From JBDLRH01 sp039800165 (GTDB lineage: Bacteria; Pseudomonadota; Gammaproteobacteria; Burkholderiales; Burkholderiaceae_C), in assembly GCA_039800165.1 (NCBI GenBank), contig JBDLRH010000027.1:11385-75384 (forward strand): a stretch of DNA of 64,000 nucleotides, written 5' to 3'. Numbering within the stretch: position 1 is the first letter of the stretch; the number at the start of each line of letters is the position of its first letter. Positions 7,927 to 15,916 of this stretch are shown in pieces. The translations under genes and the position numbers were made by a program. Below the pieces are notes generated by a model. That model did no database searches. It saw only the letters and a program-made list of their open reading frames with translations, and was not told the origin of the DNA.

Positions 7927-8772
7927 TCAGCGGAACACGACGGTGCGATGCCCGTTGAGCAGCACCCGGTGCTCGCTGTGCCACTTGACCGCACGCGCCA
8001 GCACCTGGCTTTCGGTGTCGCGGCCCATCGCGGTCAGGTCTTCCACCGTCTTGCTGTGGTCCACGCGCGTCACGTCCTGCTCGATGATCGGGCCCTCGTC
8101 GAGGTCGGCGGTCACGTAGTGGGCGGTGGCGCCGATCAGCTTCACGCCGCGGTCGTGCGCCTGGTAGTAGGGCTTGGCACCCTTGAAGCTCGGCAAGAAG
8201 CTGTGGTGGATGTTGATCGCGCGACCGGCCAGCGTGCGGCACAGGCCGTCAGACAGGATCTGCATGTAGCGCGCCAGAACCACCAGCTCGGCGCCCTCGG
8301 CCTCGATGACCTCCAGCTGCCGGGCTTCGGCCTGGGCCTTGCTGTCCTTGCTGACCGCGATGTGATGAAAAGGCACGTTGTAGCTGGCCGCGAGCTGATA
8401 GAACTCGCGGTGGTTGCTGACGATGGCGCGGATGTCCAGGTTCAGCAGGCCGCTCTTCCAGCGAAACAGCAGGTCGTTCAGGCAATGGCCTTCCTTGCTG
8501 ACCATGATCACGGTGCGCATCGGCTGCGCGGCGTCGTGCAGCTGCCACTGCATCGCAAACGGTGCGGCAAAGCCGGCCAGGTCCGCCTTCAGCGCATCGG
8601 GGCCGGCGGCGCAGGCAAAGCGCACCCGCATGAAGAACAGGCCGGTGCCGTGGTCGTTGTACTGGGCGGCCTCCTCGATGTTGCCGCCGCGCTCGAGAAG
8701 AAAGCCCGAGACGGCGTGCACGATGCCGGTTCGGTCGGGGCAGGACAGGGTCAGGATGTAGGCGTGGCTCAT
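7927..8772 (-). CDS. purU: Formyltetrahydrofolate deformylase
   Basis: Hydrolyses 10-formyl-tetrahydrofolate to formate and tetrahydrofolate, balancing one-carbon pools and supplying formate for purine synthesis. The 281-residue protein has an N-terminal ACT domain (HAYILTLSCPDRTGIVHAV...) and a C-terminal formyl-transferase fold. The catalytic region is NIHHSFLPSFKGAKPYYQA, and the Asp-bearing segment is VTADLDEGPIIEQD. ATG at 8770-8772 gives the standard N-terminus. It is divergent from the aminotransferase at 8934, with a 161-base gap holding no clear promoter. The upstream neighbour on the same strand is the photolyase-like gene, whose start lies 136 bases past the purU stop. Confidence 0.95.
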   Translation of the reverse strand: MSHAYILTLSCPDRTGIVHAVSGFLLERGGNIEEAAQYNDHGTGLFFMRVRFACAAGPDALKADLAGFAAPFAMQWQLHDAAQPMRTVIMVSKEGHCLNDLLFRWKSGLLNLDIRAIVSNHREFYQLAASYNVPFHHIAVSKDSKAQAEARQLEVIEAEGAELVVLARYMQILSDGLCRTLAGRAINIHHSFLPSFKGAKPYYQAHDRGVKLIGATAHYVTADLDEGPIIEQDVTRVDHSKTVEDLTAMGRDTESQVLARAVKWHSEHRVLLNGHRTVVFR

Positions 8773-8933
8773 GGCGGGCGGGATTGTCGCAGGCGGGTGG
8801 CTGCCCGCTGGCCCGGGCGTTGCGCCCGTGCTGGTCAGCCCCGGCGGCTGGTGCCACAATGGTCGGCCGAGCCTGGCTGCAGGCGGCTGGTGGCCGCCGC
8901 AACCGGTGCCCCGCATTCCACAAGGAGACCGAG

Positions 8934-10310
8934 ATGGCCCAGATCGACTTCAACATGGACAACCAGTGGCTGCCGTTCACCCCGAACCGCCACTTCAAGA
9001 AAGAGCCGCGCGTGTTCGTCGGTGCCGACGGCATGCACTTCACCACGCATAACGGCCGCAAGGTGGTCGACGGCATTTCCAGCCTGTGGTGCGTCGGCGC
9101 AGGCCACAACCGCAAGCCGATCAACGAAGCGATCAAGAAGCAGCTCGACACGCTGGACTACGCCACCGCCTTCCAGGCCAGCAACGACCAGGCCTTCAAG
9201 GCCGCCGAGATGATTGCCGCGATGGCGCCCGGCGACCTCAACAAGGTGCTGTTCTGCAACTCGGGCTCGGAAGCCGCCGACACCGCGATGAAGGTGGCGC
9301 TGGCCTACCACCGCGCGCGCGGCGAAGGCCACCGCAACGTGTTCATCGGTCGCGAGCGCGGCTACCACGGCGTGGGCTTTGGCGGCATGTCGGTCGGTGG
9401 CATCCCGGCCAACCGCAAGGTGTTCGGCACCGCGCTGCTGCCGCGGGTGGACCACCTGCGCTTCATCCACGACCCGGTCAACCACGCGTACATCCACCAC
9501 CAGGAGCCGGAGTGGAAAGAGGACATCCTGACCGAGCTGGAAAACCGCATCCTGCCGCTGCACGACCCGTCCAACGTGGCTGCGGTCATCGTCGAGCCGG
9601 TGGCCGGCAGCGCAGGCTGGTACCTGCCGCCCAAGGGCTACCTCAAGCGCCTGCGCGAGATCTGCGATAAGCACGGCATCCTGCTGATCTTCGATGAGGT
9701 GATCACCGGCTTCGGTCGCTTGGGCACCAACTTCGGCGCCGACTTCTACGGCGTGGTGCCCGACATGCTGAACTTCGCCAAGTGCGTGACCAACGGCGTG
9801 ATTCCGATGGGCGGCGTGATCTGTCGCGACAAGATCTACGACCAGCTGATGAACGGCCCCGAGCACATCATCGAGTTCTTCCACGGCTACACCTACTCGG
9901 GCCACCCGGTGGCCTGCGCCGCGGCGATTGCCACGCTGGACCTGATGAAGCAGGAGAACCTGTTCGAGCGCGCAGGCCAGATGGGCAAGGTGCTGGGCGA
10001 TGCGATGCATGCCACCTTCAAGGGCATGCCCAATGTGGTGGGCATCCGTACCATGGGCCTGGCCGGTGCGGTGGAGCTCACCGGCTATCCGGGGCTGCCC
10101 GGCAAGCGCGCCTACGACATCTTCCTGGACTGCTTCCAGAAGGGTGTGCTGGTGCGCCCGGCCGGCGAGAACCTGGTTCTGTGCCCGCCCTACATCGTCG
10201 AGAAGTCGCACATCGACCAGCTGGTGTCGACGCTGGCCGATGCGATCCGCCGCAACGCGGACGCGAACGCCGCGCCGGTGGCACCGGCCAAGCAGCCGGT
10301 CAGCGCCTGA
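8934..10310 (+). CDS. Omega-amino acid:pyruvate aminotransferase (class III, PLP)
   Basis: A 458-residue class-III aminotransferase. It is closest by eye to beta-alanine/omega-amino acid:pyruvate transaminases, which move the amino group of beta-alanine or similar amines to pyruvate. PLP-site features are the phosphate-binding CNSGSEAADTAMKVAL, IFDEVITGFGRLG, and the lysine in NFAKCVTNGVIPMGG. An AAGGAG ribosome-binding site at 8922-8927 fixes ATG 8934 and rules out the longer open frame. Its stop abuts the ChaN gene's stop on the other strand, with no room for a separate terminator. A link with mmsA at 46-47.6 kb (beta-alanine degradation) is possible but distant. Confidence 0.88.
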   Translation: MAQIDFNMDNQWLPFTPNRHFKKEPRVFVGADGMHFTTHNGRKVVDGISSLWCVGAGHNRKPINEAIKKQLDTLDYATAFQASNDQAFKAAEMIAAMAPGDLNKVLFCNSGSEAADTAMKVALAYHRARGEGHRNVFIGRERGYHGVGFGGMSVGGIPANRKVFGTALLPRVDHLRFIHDPVNHAYIHHQEPEWKEDILTELENRILPLHDPSNVAAVIVEPVAGSAGWYLPPKGYLKRLREICDKHGILLIFDEVITGFGRLGTNFGADFYGVVPDMLNFAKCVTNGVIPMGGVICRDKIYDQLMNGPEHIIEFFHGYTYSGHPVACAAAIATLDLMKQENLFERAGQMGKVLGDAMHATFKGMPNVVGIRTMGLAGAVELTGYPGLPGKRAYDIFLDCFQKGVLVRPAGENLVLCPPYIVEKSHIDQLVSTLADAIRRNADANAAPVAPAKQPVSA

Positions 10311-11138
10311 TCACTCCTTGCCGCGCGGCTTGAACTGCTCGCGCAGTTCGGCGCAGTAGTCGCGCGGCGGCAGCGCCGCGGTGCGCCGCACCTCGTCGGC
10401 GGGCTGCAGCGACGCCGGCGGCGGCGCATTGCCTGCCTGCAGCCACAGCACTTTCAGCGACGCCGCTGCCACGCCCAGATGCCGCGGCACGCCGATGTCG
10501 CGCAGCACATGGCCGCCGCCTGCCACCAGCACCACGGTGCCCGGCAAGGCTGCGGTCGGTGGCATCAGCGACTGCAGCGTGCGCGCCATCTGCCGGTCGC
10601 GCGCGATCTGGATGCGCGTCATTGGCGCGATCTGCGACTCGGGCAGCAGCCCGCAGTGGCCGTCGCGCACCGCGGTGCGCTGCGCGCTCAGCGCGCTGGC
10701 GTCAAGCGTGCCGTCCAGAGCTGCATCGGCCATCGCAGCGCGCATCTGCGCGCGCGGCAGGTTGGCGCCAAACACCGGCACGCCCGCACGCACCGCTGCC
10801 ATCACCACCGGCGCGTAGGCGGCCCAGGGCCAGCCGGCGTCGTTCCAGCGCAGCCGCTCGCGCACGGCAGCCTCGGGCGCATCGGCGCCCAGGCCGCGGG
10901 TGTCGTTGCCGGCCTCGGCCATCTCGAGCGCCAGTGCAGCCAGCCGCCCCTCGCGCGCGAGCGTGCTCACCGTCTCGGCCTGGATGCGCTGGTGCTCGCT
11001 GGCGTCGTGTTGCTCGCCGATCAGCAGCCACGCGTGCGGCGCGGGGCCACCCACGCTGGCGCAGCCGGCCAGCAGCGTGGCGCTGGCCAGCAGGGCAGTA
11101 ACCACGGTGACGCGCAGGCGGCTTGACGGCACAGGCAT
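10311..11138 (-). CDS. ChaN-family (haem-binding uptake) lipoprotein
   Basis: A 275-residue predicted lipoprotein of the ChaN/Tiki-like family, whose Campylobacter member binds haem. The lipobox is seen as ATLLAGCASV, with the lipidated Cys about residue 26. Family features are the start LLIGEQHDASEHQ, LALEMAE, the region from LRWNDAGWPW to VFGANLP, and the closing VVLVAGGGHVLRDIGVP. The last stretch carries a conserved His. The first ATG, at 11136-11138, overlaps the start of the divergent AbrB-type gene by two bases. Tail-to-tail with the aminotransferase. The role in haem or iron handling is an inference from the family. Confidence 0.8.
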   Translation of the reverse strand: MPVPSSRLRVTVVTALLASATLLAGCASVGGPAPHAWLLIGEQHDASEHQRIQAETVSTLAREGRLAALALEMAEAGNDTRGLGADAPEAAVRERLRWNDAGWPWAAYAPVVMAAVRAGVPVFGANLPRAQMRAAMADAALDGTLDASALSAQRTAVRDGHCGLLPESQIAPMTRIQIARDRQMARTLQSLMPPTAALPGTVVLVAGGGHVLRDIGVPRHLGVAAASLKVLWLQAGNAPPPASLQPADEVRRTAALPPRDYCAELREQFKPRGKE

Positions 11139-12255
11139 GGACGCAGAATACCGCGTGCCTTCGCTGTCCCCGGTTGCCCAGTGGCCGTACGCGGTGCGTG
11201 CGGCGCTCACGCTGCTGATCGCGTGGGCGGCGGCCGAGCTGTGCGTGGCGCTGCGCACGCCGATCCCGTGGATGATCGGCCCGCTGCTGGCCACCGGCAT
11301 CGTGTCGGTGCTGCGCGGTCCCACCGAAAGCTGGGCGCCGCTGCGCAATGCCGGGCAGTGGACCATCGGCACCGCGCTGGGCCTGTACTTCACGCCCCAG
11401 GTCACCGCACTGGTGGGCGGGCTGTGGTGGGCCATTCTTGCGGGCATCGTCTGGGCACTGGTGCTGGGCTGGGGCTTCTCGGCGTGGCTGCACCGGCGGC
11501 ATGCAGCGCTGTACGGCGGCACGCCGGCGCAGCAGCGCGCCACCAGCTACTTTGCCGGTGCGATCGGCGGCGCGTCCGAGATGACGCTGCTGGCCGAGCG
11601 CGAGGGCGCACGCACCGATCTGGTGGCTGCATCGCACAGCCTGCGCCTGTTGATCGTCACGGTGTCGCTGCCGTTTGCCTTCACCTTCAGCGGCCTGCAG
11701 GGCATCGATCTCACGCCGCCCGGCCCGCGCGAGGCGCAGTGGCCGGGCCTGGCGTGGCTGGCGCTGTGCACGCTGGGCGGCATCGGGGTGATGATGGTCT
11801 TGCGGCGCGCCAACCCGTGGTTCATGGGTGCGCTGGTGGTGTCGATGGGCCTGACGATGTCGGGCATCAGCTTCAGCGCCGTGCCCACCGCGCTGACCAA
11901 CGCCGCGCAGCTGTTCATCGGCGTGAGCCTGGGGGTGCGCTTCACCCCGCGCTTCCTGCACACCGCACCGCGCTGGCTGGCGTCGGTGGCGTTGGGCACG
12001 GTGGTGATGATCGTGCTATGCGCGGGCTTTGCCGCGCTGCTGTCGTGGGGCACCGACATCCATCCGGCCACGCTGGTGCTGGGCACCTCACCCGGCGGCA
12101 TTGCCGAGATGGCGATCACCGCCAAGGTGCTGCAGCTCGGCGTGCCGGTGGTGACCGCGTTTCAGGTGTGCCGGCTGGTGGCGGTGCTGGTGCTCGCCGA
12201 GCCGGTGTTCCGGTGGCTGGCGCGACGCGGTGCGCCGACGCGCGGCCAGGCGTGA
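11137..12255 (+). CDS. AbrB-family membrane transporter
   Basis: A 372-residue membrane protein of the AbrB (ammonia monooxygenase-named, DUF/PF05145) family, made of a duplicated five-helix unit. Paired motifs expose the duplication. The first half has TPIPWMIGPLLATG and GLYFTPQVTALVGG. The second half has RANPWFMGALVVSMG and GVRFTPRFLHTAPR. The conserved glycine-rich exits are FAGAIGGASEMTLLAE and GTSPGGIAEMAITAK. Substrate unknown; the enzyme-style family name is historical. ATG 11137 overlaps the ChaN start on the opposite strand, so the two must share a promoter region inside each other's 5' ends, or one true start lies downstream. No clear ribosome-binding site decides this. Confidence 0.85.
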   Translation: MDAEYRVPSLSPVAQWPYAVRAALTLLIAWAAAELCVALRTPIPWMIGPLLATGIVSVLRGPTESWAPLRNAGQWTIGTALGLYFTPQVTALVGGLWWAILAGIVWALVLGWGFSAWLHRRHAALYGGTPAQQRATSYFAGAIGGASEMTLLAEREGARTDLVAASHSLRLLIVTVSLPFAFTFSGLQGIDLTPPGPREAQWPGLAWLALCTLGGIGVMMVLRRANPWFMGALVVSMGLTMSGISFSAVPTALTNAAQLFIGVSLGVRFTPRFLHTAPRWLASVALGTVVMIVLCAGFAALLSWGTDIHPATLVLGTSPGGIAEMAITAKVLQLGVPVVTAFQVCRLVAVLVLAEPVFRWLARRGAPTRGQA

Positions 12256-12271
12256 ACCAGAAGGCGCTGCC

Positions 12272-12553
12272 TCAGTGCAGCAGCACCGGCGTGTGCGCCA
12301 GCGCCGCGTAGCGGTCCAGCGTCTCTTCGACTTCTTCCTGCGACGGCGTGTTTTGCTGCCACGCCAGGATCTGCTGCTGGAACAGCTCGGCCCACGAACC
12401 GTCGAGGAAGACCTCCTTGTTGGAGCGCTTGTCGACGATCTCAAAGCCGTGGCGCGCCAGCGCGGGGTGCCCTTCGGGCTGCGGGTCCTGCTCGAACGCG
12501 CCAGCCTGCAGATGCATCACCGCGAAGGATTCGGAGTCGTAGAGCATGTTCAT
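12272..12553 (-). CDS. DUF3567-family small protein
   Basis: A 93-residue cytosolic protein matching the betaproteobacterial DUF3567 group. The recognisable opening is MNMLYDSESFAVM. The middle, GFEIVDKRSNKEVFLDGSWAELFQQQI, carries the conserved core, and the end is acidic and helical (SQEEVEETLDRYA). No signal peptide or membrane segment. Function unknown; the family is a marker of Burkholderiales. It stands alone between the AbrB gene (17 bases from its stop, convergent) and the DUF3108 gene, which runs the same way 63 bases downstream. Confidence 0.8.
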   Translation of the reverse strand: MNMLYDSESFAVMHLQAGAFEQDPQPEGHPALARHGFEIVDKRSNKEVFLDGSWAELFQQQILAWQQNTPSQEEVEETLDRYAALAHTPVLLH

Positions 12554-12616
12554 GACCCCAATCTAGCAATGTCTGCGCCAGTTTCAAGGGCCCGGCCCAT
12601 CACGGCCCAAGGTCTT

Positions 12617-13808
12617 TCACGGACTGTCGCGTGAGAGCCACTGCTGGTCGACCACATCGCCGTTGCCCTGGGTGATGCGCACCCGCGCCGGCAGGTGGTC
12701 CAGCGTGGGTGCCAGCCACACCTCGATGTGCTGGTCGTAGTCGCGCCGCGGCAGCCGCTCGAGCTTGAGCGCCTGTATCGGGCCGCCGGGCAGCTGCAGC
12801 GACTCGGTGCCGACCACGCGGAACGACCACAGGTCGGCCTCGCGCGTGCCGGCGGTCTGGATCTGGATCTGCGTGCCCGCAGGGTAGCGCTGCCCATCGC
12901 CGCCGATCATCGCGCCGAGCTGCAGCAGCACGCTCAGGCGGTCTTGCGCACCGGGGCGCAGCGGCGCGTCGGGCGCGTTGCTGCTGAAGCTGATGACGCC
13001 CTTGTCGCGCTGGAAGTGCGCGGCCTGCTCGCTGCGGTAGCGGTCGCCAAAGCGCAGCGGCGCGATGCCGTCGCCGGTGATGCGGCCGCGGCTGGTCTGG
13101 GTGCGCGCGCCCAGCAGCCAGGCGCTGACCTCCAGCCGCGCGTCGTACTGCTGGCCGTCGTGCTGCCACGACAGGCTGGCATTCACCTGATACGGCCGCC
13201 CGCGCGATTCGCCGCGCACGATGTAGCGCAAGCGCGTCGAGCCAGGTATCGCCAGCGGCCCGATGGCAGAACCCGCCACGGAAGCCGCCGCAGCGGGTGC
13301 GGGCAGGGCGGCCGGTGCCGGGGTGGTGTGGGGCGCTGCATCGGCCGCGCTGTCGGCGCCGGCCGCACTGATCGGCGCCGTGCTGGTGGGTGTTGTGGGG
13401 GGGGCGTGCGGTGCTCGCCACGTCGGCCGAGGAAGCCGCCGGTACCGTTGCAACCGACGCGGCATCGATGGACGCGCCCTCTACACGCGGCCCGGTGCGA
13501 TCGGGTGTGTCGGCTCGGCTCGGTGGACTTGGTGGGCTCGGTGAGCTCGGTGTGGCACGGGCAGAGGGCGCCGATGATGCAGGGCCTTTGGATGGTGCGG
13601 ATGGTGCGGATGGTGTGGATGTCGTCAGGGCCGGGGTCGCCTCGATGCGGCGCAGGCTCAGCACCGGCTGCCTCGGCGCACCCGGGGCGTCGATCAGGCT
13701 GCCAGCACCGCTGCGCATCCACTCGGGCAGGCGTTGCAGCGCCCACAGATGCACCAGCACCACCACCACCGTGCACCACAGCAGGGCGCGCGGCGGCCGC
13801 AGTTCCAT
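12617..13808 (-). pseudogene. DUF3108-domain envelope protein, frameshifted in a homopolymer
   Basis: The gene reads in two frames. From ATG 13806-13808 (or GTG 13817) it gives a membrane anchor (RALLWCTVVVVLVHLWAL) and a long Ser/Pro/Ala linker with PSAP-type repeats. The frame then runs into unrelated sequence after the C8 run (plus-strand G8 at 13397-13404). Dropping one C restores a frame that continues through the linker to a complete DUF3108 domain (from SAIGPLAIPGSTRLRYIV to the stop at 12617). The repaired protein would be about 396 residues: inner-membrane anchor, periplasmic linker, beta-rich domain. DUF3108 has no settled function. This may be real inactivation, phase variation or a read error. 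It follows the IclR gene with 4-13 bases between. Confidence 0.8.
13397..13404. repeat. G8 homopolymer at the frameshift point
   Basis: Eight consecutive G on the plus strand (C8 in the coding strand of the DUF3108 gene). Reading the coding strand with seven C residues joins the anchor/linker frame to the DUF3108 frame; with eight it does not. Such tracts are typical sites of slipped-strand change and also of sequencing miscalls. Confidence 0.85.
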
Positions 13809-13821
13809 CGCTTGCACCCGC

Positions 13822-14718
13822 TCAGGCGACCGCGCGCCAGCCCAGGTCCGACGACAGCGTGGTGGCAGTGCGCGTGAGCGCGCGATGCACCGCGCCGTTC
13901 CAGCGCGCGTCGAAGCTTGTGCCCGAGCCCAGCGTCACCAGGCCCAGCGCGATGTGCGCATCGGCGTCGAACACCGGCGCGCAAAAGCCGGTCACGCCCG
14001 GCAGCAGCGTGTCGATCACCCGCGCCGCGCCGTGCGAGCGCACCTCGTCGAGCAGCGCACGCGCCTCGGCCAGCGTGCCTGGCAGGTCGCTGCGCCCGGC
14101 CTTGTGGGCGCGATCGATTTCGGCGCGCAGCATCGGCACGATCGCATCCCACGACACCCAGGCGGCAAAACAGCGCCCGGTGGCCGACGACAAGAGCGGC
14201 ATCACGTCGCCCAGCCGCAGGTTCACCGTGACCGCCTGCGGCGATTCTTCCCAGTGCACCACGGTCGGCCCGTGGTTGCCCCACACCGCCACCGCCACCG
14301 TGTGGCCGATCTCCTGCATCAGCGCATGCGCCCGCTCGCGCGCCATGCGCACCGCGTCCAGCCGCGACAGCGACGCCAGCCCGAGCTTGAGCGCCGCCGG
14401 CCCGAGGTCGTAGCGGGTGGAGGCGCTGTCCTGCACCACCAGCTGCATGCGCTGAAAGCTCACCAGATAGCGGTGCGCCTTGGCCGCGCTCATGCCGGCC
14501 GCGGCAGCCAGGTCGCGCAGCATCAGCGGGCCGTTGGCGCGTGCCAATGCATCCAGCAGCGCAAAGCCGACCTCCACCGACTGGATGCCGGCGCGCTCGG
14601 CGCTGGCGCGCGCGGGTGTGCCTGTGGGTGTGCGTGTGGATGTGCGTGTGGATGTGCGCGTGGGTGCGGGCCTGGCGGGGGGCGCGGCCGCGGGTGAGGA
14701 GCGTGAACGGTTGGGCAC
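13822..14718 (-). CDS. IclR-family transcriptional regulator
   Basis: A 298-residue regulator with an N-terminal winged helix (about residues 45-105) and a C-terminal effector-binding IclR domain. Visible features are GIQSVEVGFALLDALA, the recognition-helix area AAAAGMSAAKAHRYLVSFQ, and the effector domain with TVAVAVWGNHGPTVVHWE, LLSSATGRCFAAW and FCAPVFDADAHIALGL. The best in-frame start is GTG 14716-14718. The first 40 residues are Pro/Thr/Arg-rich and encoded by a 12-bp tandem repeat, so a shorter start near ERAGIQ is possible. Divergent from a fumarylacetoacetase-like gene with overlapping palindromes between them, so it probably controls that gene and itself. Confidence 0.88.
   Translation of the reverse strand: MPNRSRSSPAAAPPARPAPTRTSTRTSTRTPTGTPARASAERAGIQSVEVGFALLDALARANGPLMLRDLAAAAGMSAAKAHRYLVSFQRMQLVVQDSASTRYDLGPAALKLGLASLSRLDAVRMARERAHALMQEIGHTVAVAVWGNHGPTVVHWEESPQAVTVNLRLGDVMPLLSSATGRCFAAWVSWDAIVPMLRAEIDRAHKAGRSDLPGTLAEARALLDEVRSHGAARVIDTLLPGVTGFCAPVFDADAHIALGLVTLGSGTSFDARWNGAVHRALTRTATTLSSDLGWRAVA
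14618..14666. repeat. 12-bp GT-rich tandem repeat inside the IclR N-terminus
   Basis: Degenerate copies of a 12-base unit, best seen as GTGTGGATGTGC repeated twice in full with diverged copies on either side. On the coding strand they give the Thr/Arg-rich series TRTSTRTSTRTPTGTP. A multiple of three keeps the frame, so copy-number change would only lengthen or shorten the N-terminal arm. Confidence 0.7.
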
Positions 14719-14761
14719 GGGCAGAAGACGGTGGCTGCAGGGCGTGGAACGGCTGGGCTAG

Positions 14762-14788
14762 AATTTCGTTTAGGTAAACGAATTTACC
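14762..14788. promoter_or_regulatory. Overlapping palindromes, probable IclR-type operator
   Basis: Two inverted repeats share sequence between the divergent IclR and FAH-type genes. At 14762-14785 the core CGTTTA-GG-TAAACG is perfect and its AT flanks match at four of five positions. At 14773-14788 GGTAAA-CGAA-TTTACC is perfect. AT-rich symmetry in this G+C-rich gap is typical of IclR-family operators. The site lies 44 bases before the IclR GTG start and 83 bases before the FAH start. Confidence 0.7.
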
Positions 14789-14870
14789 AATGCGTAATTG
14801 TCGCCGCAACTGCCGCGCAGGCGGTCAATGCGACCTGTGGCGCGTTGGCAGCGGCCCCGGAGACCCCCGA

Positions 14871-15881
14871 ATGAAACTCGCCACCTACAAGGACGGCTCG
14901 CGCGACGGACAGCTCGTCGTCGTCTCGCGTGACCTGAGCCAAGCCCATTATGCGACCGGCATTGCCGATACCTTGCAGCAGGCGCTGGACGACTGGAACT
15001 TCATCAGCCCGCAACTGCAGGACCTGTACCTCACGCTCAACGGCGGCAAGGCGCGCCACGCGTTTGCCTTCGATCCGAAGATGTGCATGGCGCCGCTGCC
15101 GCGCGCCTTCCAGTGGGCCGATGGCTCGGCCTACATCAACCATGTGGAGCTGGTGCGCCGCGCGCGCAACGCCGAGGTGCCCAAGACCTTCTACACCGAC
15201 CCGCTGATGTACCAGGGCGGCAGCGACGACTTCATCGGCGCGTGCGACGACGTGGTGTGCCCGAGCGAGGAATTCGGCATCGACTTCGAGGCCGAGGTGG
15301 CGGTGATCACCGGCGACGTGGCGATGGGTACCGATGCCGATGCGGCGCTGGACGGCATCCGCCTGCTGATGATTGCCAACGACGTGAGCCTGCGCAACCT
15401 GATCCCCGACGAGCTGGCCAAGGGCTTCGGCTTCTTCCAGAGCAAGCCGGCCACCGCCTTCGGCCCGGTGGCCGTCACGCCCGACGAGGTAGGCGAGGCG
15501 TGGCAAGGCGGTCGCCTGCACCTGACCGTGCAAAGCACATGGAACGGCCGCAAGGTGGGCATGTGCGAGGCCGGCCCCGAGATGACCTTCCACTTCGGCC
15601 AGCTGATCGCCCACATCTGCAAGACGCGCAACGTGCGCGCCGGCAGCATCGTGGGCAGCGGCACCGTATCGAACAAGGGCGTGGAGAAGGACGGCCGCAT
15701 GGACTGGCCCAAGGGCTACAGCTGCATCGCCGAAAAGCGCGCGATCGAGACCATCCTGGACGGCAAGCCCAGCACCGCCTTCATGAAGTTCGGCGACACC
15801 ATCCGCATCGAGGTCAAAGGCGCGGACGGGCAGAGCGTGTTCGGCGCGATCGAGCAGACGATTGCTCCCCTGACGCGCTGA
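14871..15881 (+). CDS. Fumarylacetoacetate hydrolase-family protein
   Basis: A 336-residue FAH-superfamily enzyme, a group that cleaves C-C bonds or tautomerises 2-oxo acids in aromatic catabolism. The N-terminal domain starts MKLATYKDGSRDGQLVVVS. The catalytic metal site is seen as FGIDFEAEVAVITGDV, with ANDVSLRNL, GFFQSKPATAFGP and GSGTVSNKG. ATG 14871 was taken because the homologous N-terminus begins there; the longer frame from 14790 has no family features. It resembles FAH-like proteins of tyrosine/homogentisate loci, but no hmgA or maleylacetoacetate isomerase is adjacent. It is probably controlled by the divergent IclR regulator. Confidence 0.85.
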   Translation: MKLATYKDGSRDGQLVVVSRDLSQAHYATGIADTLQQALDDWNFISPQLQDLYLTLNGGKARHAFAFDPKMCMAPLPRAFQWADGSAYINHVELVRRARNAEVPKTFYTDPLMYQGGSDDFIGACDDVVCPSEEFGIDFEAEVAVITGDVAMGTDADAALDGIRLLMIANDVSLRNLIPDELAKGFGFFQSKPATAFGPVAVTPDEVGEAWQGGRLHLTVQSTWNGRKVGMCEAGPEMTFHFGQLIAHICKTRNVRAGSIVGSGTVSNKGVEKDGRMDWPKGYSCIAEKRAIETILDGKPSTAFMKFGDTIRIEVKGADGQSVFGAIEQTIAPLTR

Positions 15882-15916
15882 GTGCGTCGGATTCCAGACG
15901 CCACGCGCTGAGTGCC

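Noticed and set aside
8835..10211. A 458-codon minus-strand frame opposite the aminotransferase
   Set aside because: The aminotransferase has full catalytic motifs and a good ribosome-binding site; the opposite frame is compositional.
13397..13404. Programmed ribosomal frameshifting at the C8 run of the DUF3108 mRNA
   Set aside because: No downstream pseudoknot or Shine-Dalgarno-like stimulator is seen close by; slippage mutation or miscall is simpler.
13597..13620. Nine-base GGATGGTGC repeats near the DUF3108 linker as a CRISPR or satellite
   Set aside because: Only a few direct copies without spacers; they encode the Pro/Ser/Ala linker of the protein.
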